DNA from: Triplophysa rosa
Lineage: Eukaryota; Chordata; Actinopteri; Cypriniformes; Nemacheilidae
NCBI RefSeq assembly: GCF_024868665.1
Contig: NC_079891.1
Location: 24,032,103 to 24,096,102, forward strand
Length of the DNA: 64,000 bases
Direction of reading: 5' to 3'
In this document: in pieces, positions 48,590 through 61,200 of the stretch
How positions within the stretch are numbered: position 1 is the first letter of the stretch
Layout: each line of letters begins with the position of its first letter
Notes under the pieces: generated by a model
What the model saw: only the letters and a program-made list of their open reading frames with translations
Told to the model about the DNA's origin: nothing
Databases searched by the model: none
Program-made: the position numbers and the translations under genes

Positions 48590-49290
48590 ATGTGTTAATC
48601 TGAGTGATAAATCATTTTATCATGTTTAATTACATTATTATTTAATTATTTTTTCAAATTAAAAGGTTTAAAGCTGCAGTCCTTATTTTTTATGGATTGC
48701 AGCCTCAACGTTTATATTAAAAAGTTTATGTATTAAAGTTTAAAATTTATGTATATTTTAAAATATATTTTGTATATTTTTATTTATATATTTATATTAT
48801 TTAATTATTTTTTATACATTTTTATTAATATTTACATATTTACTGAGCATACAAAATACTAAAAAAATAAAATCAATTTTCAAAATAAATACATAAAATC
48901 AATGTTCCGTTCCCCAATTGATAGGGAAGGTTAAAATAATGATTTATAATTTGAGCTGTCTGGTGTGGTTTAGCAGGAAATGCCATTTGACCTCAAATAA
49001 AAATGAATACATAACGTAACCTGCAATTTACCTCCCTTTCTACCACAAAATAAAACCTTCCTGAGAAAATGTTAATGTACCAATATTCCTCATTACTCTT
49101 ATTATATAGTTTGTGTTTGTGAGATAAATTTAATTTTATGACACAAAGTTTAGATATTTAATTTATATATCTCACAAAATGCATTATTATATATATTACA
49201 TTTATAAATTTAATGAATAATAAATGTTATTATGTCATTTAATGATTTCATTTTATTATTTAACAATGCAGTACATTTACAGATACAGGT
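48590..49290. repeat. Very AT-rich low-complexity stretch
   Basis: Dense TATTTA/AATTAT text with TTTATATTATTTAATTATT-like runs and almost no G or C between about 48.7 and 48.9 kb. No ORF, no transposon end. Confidence 0.6.
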
Positions 49291-50659
49291 ACTGTTCATC
49301 TAAATTGATAGCCTACGGCTGGAGTTCTGTGCTATAGAGAGCAGAAACTTTTTACATATGTGTTAATTCAAAAGCTGTCTGATGCACTGATAGCCATGTT
49401 ACTTGAACTCATTGACACAGGATTCCTAATCTCATAAGTACCACAGATTTCAGAGGAAATAATGAACGTGTCACTGACAGCAGTGCTCTGACAGAGAATG
49501 GAACGCGGCCAACCCAGGATAAATTTCCCAGGCGGCCTCTTTGCTGTCCAAGGTCTCACTGTAGCCAAGGTGTCAAGCTCAACATGTACGCTGCTTCTGT
49601 CAAGCTTTAGACACTAGGGTTCTTTCAGACTAACACAGGAAGAGGGATGGCATGGACATCGACACAGATCCTGCCAGATTTAGATCCTATTATTCACAAG
49701 TTTTAATTAAGAAGTTGCTGATCTTGAAGCTTCATTCAGGTATAAGTTCATACAGTGGTTCTTTGTGAAAGTTGGCCATAGAGATTTATCTTCTCCATGT
49801 AATTTTAAAAAAAGATAGGAGGATTTTGAGGTATCAGATACTGTTTCTTATATTAACCTATATCCGGATGTTTTTCAATCCAGCAGGCTCATTATCCCAA
49901 TGATACTACATGAAAGAGAGCATGATCGGAGGCAGAAAACTCCCAGAAAATGCTGGATGAAAAATGTGAAAATGCTCTTTGATCACTCTTCTGCGTATCT
50001 TGCCACAATGTCTCTGGTATTTTTCTTTCAAAGAGTTCTCTTTTGAAGAAAGTGTTTGAAGAGAGAACTGAGGCATAGTGGGCATCCTTGATAAGGCCGA
50101 GAAGGAATCCTACATCACAGGCTAGTGTTCCTGAGACACAGTCAAATCTTTCATTAAAATATAACTAAAACATCTGAAGATTGAGCCATCAAAGCTAACA
50201 AACTCATGTAGTGTCCGTCCCAGACCAAAGGGGTTGTACGTTCAAATTTAGGATTAAAGACATTTAAGCATTATTTTTTAATAACAATAGAAAGAGCTCA
50301 CAACAAATGTAATGCTCAATCCATGGCCTGGTGGCTAGCGGTTAGCAGTTTGAATCCTACGATGAACCCCATACAAAAACCCCAGTTTGTCTCTATATGA
50401 TTACAAATTATATATATATTGATAAAAACTAACTGCAGATTTTTTCTTCATATTTGAATTTGTTTGTGCTAGAATCATAAAAATCCACAATAATTGTAAA
50501 GTGACAAAGAATGCTATACTTTACCTTCAAATTCAGCATCAAATTATATTATGCCTAGTAAATAGTGTTTCATGAAATTACATCAGTTTTTGAAATCCTT
50601 GTATCTCACGATCACATGGCAGCATTGTACCAGTGTTCAAATAAATTATATAGTATATA

Positions 50660-51041
50660 CAGCCACAGAAAAATTAAGAGACCATTTCAAGATGATTGTC
50701 AGTTTTTCTAAATTTTCTATTTATAGGTAGCATACAGTATGTGTATAGGTAAAATGATCGTTGTTTCATTCTGTGAACTGCTACCAATATTTCTCCCAAA
50801 TTTCAAATAAAAAATTGTTAGTAGTTGCATTTTTTTGTGATAACCTGGATTATTATCACTTTTTTGATAATAATGCTAGTCATGCTGTCATTCTTTCACA
50901 TTGCTGTTCAATGACTTTATGTCACTCCTGGGGTTTGATTTTGTTGAAATTGAACAGACACTGGACTGGAATGGCCATCATAAATCTAGAAATGCTGATT
51001 AAATAAACATTTGGAATGTCTCTTAATTTTATCCACGGCTG
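50660..51041. mobile_element. Non-autonomous Tc1/mariner-like element, 382 bp
   Basis: Left end CAGCCACAGAAAAATTAAGA and right end, read inverted, CAGCCGTGGATAAAATTAAG pair as terminal inverted repeats about 28 bp long. TA flanks each side (50658-50659 and 51042-51043). The inside has CATTTCTCCCAAATTTCAAA-like text seen in cyprinid Tc1 relics. No transposase remains. Confidence 0.82.
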
Positions 51042-51656
51042 TAGTTTATAGTGTAATTTATTTGTTGTTATTTGTTATTATTATTATTTTTACATGTCAT
51101 TTGTTCTTTCTGGTTGAGCTGTAATTAAAATAATGAATCACAATGGTGTCCACCAAAATCTACAAAATGTCACACCACCTTACAGATTTCCACTCTATTT
51201 AGCCATAATATATGTATTATGTAAGGAATATGTAATGTTGCTGCAATTACGTATTTTATATTACTTTTATTATCATTACTATTTTTAGTGTAATATTGTG
51301 CACACACATAGTGTATGGTGCAACTGTCATCAAAGCATCAAAGACTATGTTTGAGAGGACCCTGTAGGCTTCCATTATGCTCAAGTTAGAGGCTAAGCTA
51401 ACCTATCTGCTTCCTGACTTTAATTAGAATGGCTGAAAGCAGTCATGCCTGCGAGATTTACACACACATCTCTATCAAAGACCACTTTGTACTCAGCACA
51501 CTGAACAACAAATGAGGGTATAGCCTCAAAGCCAAGAAGCAGAACGCTTTTGCCCCAAGACTAATCCTGCGATAAAGAATTCTCTTACAATGTCTTTTAG
51601 GAGTGTAAAGCAAAAGATTTAGGGTTTTTACATAGACCTAAAATAAAACTTAAAGG

Positions 51657-51880
51657 CCTGGTTTCACAGACAAGCTTAAGGCTATAGTCCCAGACTAAAA
51701 TGAATATGTGACCCATCTTAACTGAATATAACTTGCCCAGAAATATCTTAAAATATATTAGAGACATTGTTTTGTCTCAAGATGCAGACCAGTAATGTAT
51801 TCTTCTAAGCCATTTTATAATATCTTAATTCAACTAAAACATAGTCCTGGCTTAAGCTAAACGGTGTCTGTGAAACCGGG
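51657..51880. mobile_element. Fold-back MITE with CCTGGTTTCACAGAC ends
   Basis: Left CCTGGTTTCACAGACAAGCTTAAG pairs with the right end read inverted (CCCGGTTTCACAGACACCG, then TTAGCTTAAG). The inner text TAGTCCCAGACTAAAATGA pairs with the inverted copy of AACTAAAACATAGTCCTGG near the other end, so the 224 bp can form a hairpin. No clear target duplication. Confidence 0.7.
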
Positions 51881-52718
51881 TCATAGTGTTTTGCATTTAG
51901 AAAAGTGTGTGACATAGAATTAGTAATTTTCTATTCTAAAATTAGACTAACAGACTGTTAATAAAATCAAGATAAACTTGTACATTCATGTATAATTAGT
52001 AAGAAAAAGCAATCTAGACAAATACCACTCTTAGTAAAGTGTAGTCTCATGTGAATGTTAAACAGAATAGACATGGGGAAACAGTCAAATAAAAACTCAT
52101 TTTTCTTTTTACATCTACATCTGGACAATACAACCCACAAATAAATCTCTGCATTGACAGTAATGTGAATCAAGGGCCAAGGTCTTTGGCAAACAACACC
52201 AATGAAGTCATTCACCAATGAAGTCATTCACCAATAAAGACAACACAGGGATGTTGATCACATTTCAGATTTATGACATGATTTCAGTATGATGACATCT
52301 GTGCAGAAAAACAGACCTCTAGATTCCCTACAAGTGCATTCATAAGCCGGGTAAACTGCTAAAGAAAAAGTAATTCATTTTTATTCACTAAATATTCTCA
52401 AACTGAGTAATTTCACATGCAAGGTCAGGTACACATCCTGCATAGATTTAAGGACGTGTACTATGCAAATTAAACTAGGTGTATTGACACAAGTACATTT
52501 TTTATCAGCACTGTTGCAAATCCCTGTGCTCTCTTCTCAAGTGTAATAACATACGTCATAAATATAATATAGGCTGGTGGTCTTGGGGACAATTTAGGAT
52601 CACGCATATAAAAGAGCATATAGAAAGAACAGTAAAACCATCACTTCGACGTACAACAGGGTAGCAAACAGGTCAAGACACAAGGGTAAAGTGCCCTTGA
52701 GAACAGTCCGTGCTTTAA

Positions 52719-53089
52719 TCAATGCGCGCCCTTCTGGACCATCTGCGTAAAGCGGTTCGTGATACTGAGGGTCGTGTCGATGAAGCGCTCCACGCAGCTA
52801 ACGAGACATGCCTCTGTCCGTGAGTCCATCTTGCTACTTGGTTTGTCCATACACTTATCCCAGCATACATCCGTGAAGTTGTGAACCTACAAACAGGGTC
52901 AAACACGGTCACGATCCACAATGCTGACTGCATGGTATTAAATGTTAATATGGCTGAAAAGTGAATTACCTGCGCTTGAAACTGAGCTTTCTGCTGCTCT
53001 ACAGCAATAAGACGCTGAAGCTCCGCGGCATCGGCGTTTTCAGATGAACCGGCTGACGGCATATCAAAGCTAGAACTGAAGTCAGCCAT
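52719..53089 (-). CDS. timm8b: TIMM8B small Tim chaperone, 2 exons
   Basis: Small Tim-family chaperone of the mitochondrial intermembrane space, which escorts hydrophobic precursors to the TIM22 inner-membrane insertase. Exon 1 is 53089-52970 (40 codons), exon 2 is 52886-52719; GT-AG, phase 0, 95 aa (human 83). Seen: MADFSSSF start; [19 protein letters not shown] at the end of exon 1; twin CX3C motifs C48-WDK-C52 and C67-LVS-C71; [19 protein letters not shown] near the end. The match is to human TIMM8B rather than TIMM8A or TIMM13. The ATG chosen gives an N-terminus somewhat longer than in mammals. There is no cleavable presequence, as expected for this family. Within about 60 bp upstream of the start the sequence becomes repeat-like, and a hAT element begins 160 bp upstream. 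In human the gene is paired head-to-head with SDHD; no sdhd is seen here. Confidence 0.93.
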
Positions 53090-53149
53090 GATCGGACTTT
53101 TCTCACAGATTATATACACTGAAACACGTGAAGGATAAAGCGACTCTGC

Positions 53150-53230
53150 GGTCTTCTTCTTCTTTTAACTGGCGGGTTGGCGCCCCGATTCCAAGCACAT
53201 GCCGCCACCTACTGTTCTTTGAGCACTATA
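53150..53230. repeat. Dispersed repeat fragment in the timm8b upstream region
   Basis: CTTCTTCTTCTTTTAACTGG followed by GCACATGCCGCCACCTACTG is a combination found many times in cyprinid genomes next to DNA-transposon ends. It starts about 60 bp upstream of the timm8b ATG. A fragment only. Confidence 0.5.
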
Positions 53231-53249
53231 CTGATTGAATCCCTCAAAT

Positions 53250-53910
53250 CAGTGCCACCGGTCCTTCCTACAGGCGACATAGGCGCTTGCCTAGGGCGCC
53301 ATCTAGTGAGGGGCGCCAAATATGCGGCGAGAAAAAATATATATAATTAAAATTATAATGTATATTTATTTTTTTCAACAGTTTTGCCATCCCTCTATCT
53401 ACAACAATACTTTGACATAAAAAATAAATTAAACTTAAGTAAAAGAAATGATAATTCTGACGTGACCTTTAGCTGTCATTTAGGGGTCACAACATGCTAG
53501 CGCACACACTGATGCGCAGTCGGTCGGTCGGCTCGGCTGTGTGTCGACGGGTTACAGCTACGGAAAATGAAACGGCAAAAGCTATTTTGATTAATAGGTT
53601 ATATGAATCACATTTTACAGTATCTAATTTTGCACACAATTTTTTATTGTTAGTTTAATTTTTTGTTTTGATTCTTTAGTGTGCACTTTTTGTTCTCAGA
53701 TGTTGCACTACTGTTAAAGTTAAAAATTAAGTTTATTTTTTATATATTTATTATTGAACAGGTTTATTCTTTTGCACATATTGTTATATTGTTTATATTA
53801 TCATTGTTTAAATAAATGTGCAATTCTTTGGACATGAGTTCTTTTCTCGTGGGGAAGGGGCGCCATCAGTCAAGCTCGCCTAGGGCACCAATGGTCTAGG
53901 ACCGCCCCTG
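53250..53910. mobile_element. Non-autonomous hAT-like element, 661 bp, next to timm8b
   Basis: The left end has TGCCTAGGGCGCCATCTAGT and the right end, read inverted, has GGGCGGTCCTAGACCATTGG and CCTAGGCGAGC, giving imperfect inverted ends. It is flanked by a perfect 8-bp duplication CCTCAAAT (53242-53249 and 53911-53918). No transposase ORF. It begins 160 bp upstream of the timm8b start codon, so it may sit within the timm8b promoter. Confidence 0.82.
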
Positions 53911-53918
53911 CCTCAAAT

Positions 53919-56097
53919 AATTAAAACAACAACTTTGCGGTCAGGCGTGGGAATAAAAGCAATGATACAGATTGTGCTAATTTGTATTAACTGGAAAACA
54001 TTCTATGTATACTATGTGTAACAATATTGTTTTAATTTTTTTATCTTTCCCTTTTCTTTTGTTTATGTATATTGATGTAGTAGGGTCTGTTATGCATATA
54101 TGTATATCGTCTTGTGTTGTATGTTTTTTGAAAGTAAAATAAAAAAATAAAAAGTCACAGCCTATTTATTGAAATGTATTTAAAAGCATTTATTTTTATT
54201 GAGAATGTACAGATTTTTACCGTTGTTACATCTCTGTGTTGAATGAGCCTATTTTTTGCATGTAAGCCCATCTTATGTGGAGTGAACTGAAAATTAAATA
54301 TCATTATGTTGTAATGTTTTTATATTTAAATTAGTCAGTAAGCAGGTTATGTATTTATTCACTTTATCTAAAGCGACTTACAAATGAAAGATCATTTAAC
54401 ATGTATTTGCTTTTCTTTAGTAAAAAATATTTAATGTCAATCTGATGTCAAGTGGTTTATTATATTTTTCAATTCTGTATTCGGTACAAGCGGCTAAAAA
54501 AACAGATTTTTACTTTTTGTCTGCTCCGGAGGGCTAGATGGCGATGTTGAGTACGTACATCGATCCTTCGGAACGGGAGAGAACAACCAGCTAAAAAACC
54601 AGCTGCACGCTTAACGTGTAGGACATACGTGATTCTTTTTATAAAAATATTTTTTTATAACATTTCAATCTTTTTTTATTGTTCTACAGACAATAAAAGT
54701 ATGCCTTACAAAGTTACAAATGCTTATTGTGTGTTTATATCTATATTCTTGTGATACTTTTCAAATTTCTACAGTAGCTCTTGTATTTTACATTGCTCTC
54801 CTCTGCTATCAGTGTTACAGATAACCACCATTGGGTGGTAATACTTTGTACAGAACCATGGCGGTGCGTTTAAAAAAGTTTGTATGACTTATCACTCAAT
54901 ACTTGGTTAAAAAACTGGTTTGCAGCAGTGTCCAGCAGAAGTCAGTGTTTCCGTTTCAATGGGAACAACTGCAGTAAGAGATTTGACAAATTTACTTCAC
55001 TCATTTTATTAAATTTGTTTTAACAGTTTAATGTTTAGGTATTATGTAGAACATGTAGTGATCTTTTAAGACCCATTATGCTTTGATTTCAGTAATGGTT
55101 TGTTTTACAATTTAATGCGAAGTTGTAATATGAGACACAGACCAGACTAAACACAGAATTCATTTTGAAATAATAATAAAAACCCATCTTTATCTGGCCC
55201 TTTTTTGGCAAATATCCTACTCATAACGGGCCTTCTTATAGCCTAATTGAAGATCTGTCTTTCAGATTGATGTGGGGGATTTTTGGACAACAGCTGTAAT
55301 TCGGTAACATTAACCTTTTATTCGGTTCTGCCACATCATCTTGTGCCAAGTCAGGCTGGAAAACATAATGGAAATATATTCAATATCAAGGCAAAAACAA
55401 CCAGTGACACCCTCGCCTAATGAATCATTACAGCACATCATTTTAATGTCATATTCTTGTGCTTTATGTAAAAAATATTACTGTGACTTTAAAAAATAAA
55501 ATTGAATTAAAGATGCCGGTACACCAGGAAGTGAATGAACTTATTATGGTGCGTATGTGTGTGGTGGGAGTGTAGTAATAAATTAACCCACTAAGTGCAA
55601 TCTCTTTTGCCCTCAGAATATAACTTGATCATGCATACATTGAATGGACTTAAAAATGGAGTTAGAATCTACAAAGGTATAGGTCGTTACCTATTTCTTC
55701 TCATAATTTCATATGCTGCTTTTTGGAATTTTCATACATTTAAAAAAATGTACGCGCAGTTGTTATAGGCCTAACAAATCGTTTAATTTAACTTTACGTT
55801 GCTTCGCTTCCGCACCTGGGTCTATTTTGCAATGACTGTACATTATTTCGCTTATTGCACGGCAAGTTGCCACAACAGTAAACAAATTGACACAAAATAT
55901 TGATTTGTGATATTCATTATTTTATAACGTGAAAAGTGAAAGTAACACGGGTAAAATAGCCCGGATGTGCGGCTGTCTTTTATCACACCACTAGATGGCG
56001 CCATTGACCAACTAAAAAAACGATTATTTCAGAAAACCGTGCGTTCACGAGATTTTTCTTCTAGATCATCTGACCTTTATAAATATTATTGATGTAA
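53919..56097. other. 2.2-kb intergenic stretch, nothing recognised
   Basis: AT-rich DNA between two hAT elements. A short ACTTTATCTAAAGCGACTTACA near 54.36-54.38 kb is a SINE-body-like fragment. No exon, no strong ORF. Confidence 0.5.
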
Positions 56098-56105
56098 CTT
56101 GTAAA

Positions 56106-57529
56106 CAGGGCTGGGAAGGTTACTTTTAAAATGTATTTCACCACAGATTACAAAATACATGCTTTAAAAAGTAATTTGTAATGTATTTCGTTAGATTACA
56201 CAAATTCTGTAACTTAATCTAAATACTTTTTGAATACTGATAGGGTACGTAACACAAAGGGATCTCCAAACAGAGGACTTGGTTTTCCTCTGCATTTTAT
56301 TTTAAATAACATTAGTTTTCCACAATATATCTTAAAGCAAAAAAGCACACAATCTAAAAGAAAAGGAAAAATGCTGATGCTCAAAAAGGCAGCACAATGC
56401 ATTAAGAGCTGGGGTGTGTAAACTTTTTTGAATTGGAGGAAAAATGTCTTCTGGGAAACATGTGGTTATCCATGCTTAATGTGAAGGGAAGAACGAAATG
56501 ATTTTTTTTTAAATAAAAAAATAAAAAATCCTTACACATCATCCTGTTTAAACATTTTCACCCCCTTCTCTGAATGCTGCATTGTGTTTCATGGAAACTT
56601 GTTTCCATCACTAAATAAAAAATAAAATATCTTTTTTTTCAGAATTGCAAGATTTAAGCTCGCAGTTGCAAGTTATGGAATCAGAATTGCATGAAAAACT
56701 CACAATTGAGAGATCTCGCAATTTTGACATTTGTATAGTAAGTTTATTTCATACAATTCTGACAATTCACTTACGCTCGCAATTCTTTTTTGCTCTCATT
56801 GGACTGACAGATGCAATTGTGAATGTATATATCTCTCACAATTCTAAGAAAATAAATCAGATTTGTGAGTTATAAACTCGCAATTGTGAGAAAAAGTAAG
56901 AACTGTGAGATAAAAGAACTCTGAGATAAAAAGTCGCAATTGCCTAAACAAATTACTTAAACAAGGGACTCGCAAAACATGAAAACAGTCGTTGATCATT
57001 CAGGTAAACATGCACAGACATTAAAAATTCAAAGGTATGTCAATTTTTTATGTGGCAATTTAATTGGCTCAAATTGTGTAATGGAGTATATGAAAACTTC
57101 TATTGCGTGAAATAGCTTATTCAGAACAGTGCTAAATAAAATTAATATGCAATTTCTATGAACCCAGATCCCTCTTATTTTGTTAAAATTATTCCAATTT
57201 TGCATATTCTGCGAGGGGCATGAAAATGAGCAGAACTGTAGTTTGGGATGCTTTTGCAGAATGTCAAGAGTCAGAGAATCACCGATTGCTGTTTACATTA
57301 ATTGCCCGTTACAGTTAATAAAAAGTTTAAATGAAATAAATGCCATTGAAATTCCAAGTAATCACTTTGGTTATCTAAAATACTTTTCGGATGTAACTGT
57401 AATTTGATTACCACCAAAAGTAACTGTAATGAAATACAGTTACTCAAATTTTTATTTTAAATACGTAAGTATTTAAACACGTATATACACGTACCTAAGT
57501 TACATGTATTTCGTTACTCCCCAGCCCTG
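56106..57529. mobile_element. hAT-like element, 1424 bp, with nested low-complexity repeats
   Basis: The left end CAGGGCTGGGAAGGTTAC and the right end, read inverted, CAGGGCTGGGGAGTAAC are terminal inverted repeats. The perfect 8-bp duplication CTTGTAAA flanks it (56098-56105 and 57530-57537). Sub-terminal parts are rich in GTAACTGTAATGAAATACAG-like text on both sides. The centre (56640-56945) is an AATTGCGAG/CGCAATTGTGAG repeat that looks like a separate insertion. No transposase is seen. Confidence 0.88.
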
Positions 57530-58276
57530 CTTGTAAACTACTTTGGTGTGACTTCATTTAAAACTTCAAAATAATTTTCATGTTACTACAAAGAATTTTT
57601 AAAAACTACATTTTTACAATATGCTATACAGTTTACAAAACAGATCCAGATGTAGAGCTTGATGCAATTAAAAAAAATTCAAGACCCCATGTGTGTAATG
57701 TAGTTTTGAAAATATATAATCAATAACCTTTAATGTCTTAGGATCATATCAATTAGAAAATATGCAATCTGATTTATTGATTGCTATTTTCTGTGTATGT
57801 TTTCTGTGAACCAATACTTAATAACTTATTGTAACAAGCGGTTGGTAAAAATTATGGTCTGCATCTTCAATAAATAGATTAAATACCTACAGAATTAACA
57901 ACTACTACAACAGTAAAACAATACCAATTTTGGAGAGACATGTTATTATGAAGAGCAACTGTCTCCAAATAAATAACTGTATTGAGTGGCATTTTGTCAT
58001 CTATTCAGCTGAAATTCTTATGGTATTATTCATATATGTCACATAACTGCTCAAACAGTTTATGTACAGCAATGTTCATCCATGCCTGCATTGTCCTCCC
58101 ATCCCTGGCTGTCATCCCTAATCCTGTGTGATGTAATAGGGTTGGCGAATTTATATAACAGAAACATAGCCCTAGAAACATTGCTCTTCAGCATTGCTCT
58201 CTACAGTTTGTCTTTTTTTTCACATTTTGTCTCATCTTCTATGTTGATAGGGTGCAGCAATTTATCCCTTTACAGG

Positions 58277-61200
58277 ATGTCCTGCATAACACCTCATACT
58301 TTGGGTAAGAATATGAGAGCTCTTCTGCGTGAATTTTGTGATTGTTCATGGGTGCACATGCTTGTTTAAAAGCTGCTGATGTATTGAAATGAGAGAGAAA
58401 GGCTGAGGTATGCGTTAGGAATAATGGCTTTTGAAAAGGGATTATTTAAATCTTCAATTGTACCTTTTTCACAATTGTCACTTTTCTAAACTAGTCTCAG
58501 AACATTTACATAGACAAAAGTGAGTCTGTAATGTACTTTAAAGTTAAATAGTTCTTATTGTTTGTCTTTGTAAAATCGCTGACACGCTGTTTACTCTTCT
58601 GCTCTGTCATCTGTTGTCTTTAATTATTTATTCTGTTTTTCAGCTGACCTAAATAGTGATACAACAGCACTGTTCTCGTTACTTTTCTGTGCTTACAATG
58701 GCCAGTCAACCTTGCAATTTGGATTACAGAGAAACTTTTTATAGATTGGTGACAATATTCCAAAATTACACTGGATATGATGCACTGTTCGAATAATTAA
58801 TGTTACTTGTTTATTATTTTTTAGAATAATAATAAACTCATTAAAACCGAATAAAATGGAAATATTAATTATATATAATATTTTTATACTTTTATATACT
58901 ATAGCATTTTTTGAATAGTCTATGAAGGTTTTTTTGTGCAACACAACTGAGAGCCTGTCTAGTTGTAGAGGTTGGCCACACATATCAGTAAATTTGAAGT
59001 CAAAATTTGAAGTTGATTTTTTTACTCTTCCGCAAACACAACAGAACAGTTACACCTTCTTGAATCATTCAGTTCACGTGCACAAATCCAATTATACAAA
59101 TCACAAATTAAGAGACTCGTTCAATCACATTTTTTGCTAAAATTGCTGCAGTAGGCTAAATATGGTGCAAAACACATTCACACACCTGCACCAAAAGACG
59201 TAGAATTGGATTTGTGCACTGAAGGATTCAAGATTAATAAAAATTTGAATTTGCAACTTCAAATTTTAACTTCAAATTTACTGATACACATATGTGGCCA
59301 ACCTCTACTGTACAACTACAAATTCCACTCTCACAGGTGATCAGTTGTTTTACACTAAAATTACCTTCATAATAGTAACGCTTTCAAACATGTTCTCTTG
59401 GTATTTTCTCGACCTGCTTTATGTGTTTAACCTCTGCACTGTTCATGCTTTTAATGCTGTTAATGCTTATGCATTATTAACTATTGTTAACACAAGCTAT
59501 TGTATAAATATTGTATACATATTAATATAATTTGTGTTGCAAATATATTTTCAATTGTGCATGTATAGTATGTCATTATTCTGAGTTTTACATTTTATGT
59601 TCTGTAAACTTGCCCAGGGGTGTTTCGGTGATATATTTTGTACCATTTAAATGACAGTTTGCTGTCTGTATTCTTACAGCTGCCAATGATAAGAGAACAT
59701 GCTATACAAAGGTACATGGGGTGCAAAGCATAGCTCCTTTAGTGCGTTCTGTAGAGGAGACACCTGAACCCATTCCCACCCTAGTTAAAGGAACAATCCC
59801 AAACTGGATCCATGGAAGTCTGCTTCGGAATGGCCCGGGAAAGTTTGAATTTGGGAATCAGCAGTAAGAATGGTCATCAACATGATTATATTTTACAGTT
59901 AATTACTAGAATGAATGTCACTGTAATGTAAAACAATTATACAAGAGAGGATTGTATTCATTATTTTCATGATCTGCAGCTAATAACATATCAAAGTAAC
60001 TATGCACTGAAGTGCATGTCATGCAAACTCTATTGTTACTTCAGGCTTACATACTGTATGTTCTACATATATTACATATATCTCATTAATATCTTTCCAG
60101 TTATAACCACTGGTTTGACGGAATGGCTTTGCTGCACCGCTTTCAGATTGAGGGCGGCCAGGTGACTTACAGGAGCCGCTTTCTGCGGAGTGACTCGTAC
60201 AAGCAGAACAGCGAGAGGAATCGCATCATGGTGTCAGAGTTTGGTACTTTGGCCCTGCCTGATCCCTGCAAAAATATTTTTCAGCGTTTCCTGTCCAGAT
60301 TTGAAATGACAAGTACGTAACACATAGATTGATAGTAATGAGGTTTGCAGTCCAAGCTTTTGCAATAGCTGGTAAATTCCATATCATGATTGTGTTACAC
60401 ACACAATGATGTTTTTGATAATGTTGTATATTTGGTCTTGCGCTACCAGTTTTAACATCTCCCCAAACTTTTTAAAATTTGTTTATACTGTTTAAACATA
60501 TAATACAATGCTATTTATCTCCTTTCCTGAAAGAGTAATACATAAAGACACACGCTTCAAGTGTGCTTTGTTTAAGTGCACACCATTCTCATTTACATAT
60601 TTATCAAAGATTTGTGTCCAAAGTGACATACAGTGCATCTGAGTTTCAATTTGATCAATTCATGCTCCCCGGTAATCAAACCCATGATCTTTGTGTTGCC
60701 ATACGGTACTTGATCTAAAAGTACTAAGGATGACCTAGGGTGACCTATTAAAACAACCAGCACAATGTCAAGTGTGTGTGGAACAAGTTACTAGATTCTT
60801 CTTGTAAATGAGTAAATCTGATGAAGCATAAAACAACCCTCTCTCTGTAATCACGAGAGTACATTTAGATTAGACACCATAAGAAATCAGTTAGGATTTT
60901 AGACACTGCAGCTAAAAAAGATATACTGTATATAATTATACCTTTAAAACTCTATACAGCCATAACTAGGATTTATATTGATTTATTTATATTATTTAAA
61001 ATGATAAATCAACTCAACTTTATTTATATAGCGATTTTTACAATTTTCCTTGTTACAAAGCAGATGTACATGAGACATATTAACTATAAGCAAAACAATT
61101 AAAGTTATACCTGTAAAAACAAGAAAAAGGTGAAAACACAGAAGATAGACACACCCACATACAAAACACACACAATATGCACACGTACTAACACACATAG

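Larger units (their letters stand above)
39957..52718. other. 12.8-kb stretch with no supported gene
   Basis: The stretch holds a MITE (40956-41225), an unassigned ORF (42436-42975), a short TG run near 44.1 kb, very AT-rich DNA at 48.5-49.3 kb, a Tc1-like element (50660-51041) and a MITE (51657-51880). The remaining ORFs are short and resemble nothing I know. The sdhd and il18 genes that neighbour timm8b and bco2 in mammals were looked for and not seen. Confidence 0.6.

Noticed and set aside
49368..49568. Minus-strand ORF of 66 codons containing a Trp/Pro-rich start
   Set aside because: No known family, no splice or promoter context, and isolated.
52197..52230. Direct repeat of CACCAATGAAGTCATT downstream of timm8b
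   Set aside because: Only two 16-bp units; consistent with simple slippage and with no other signal.
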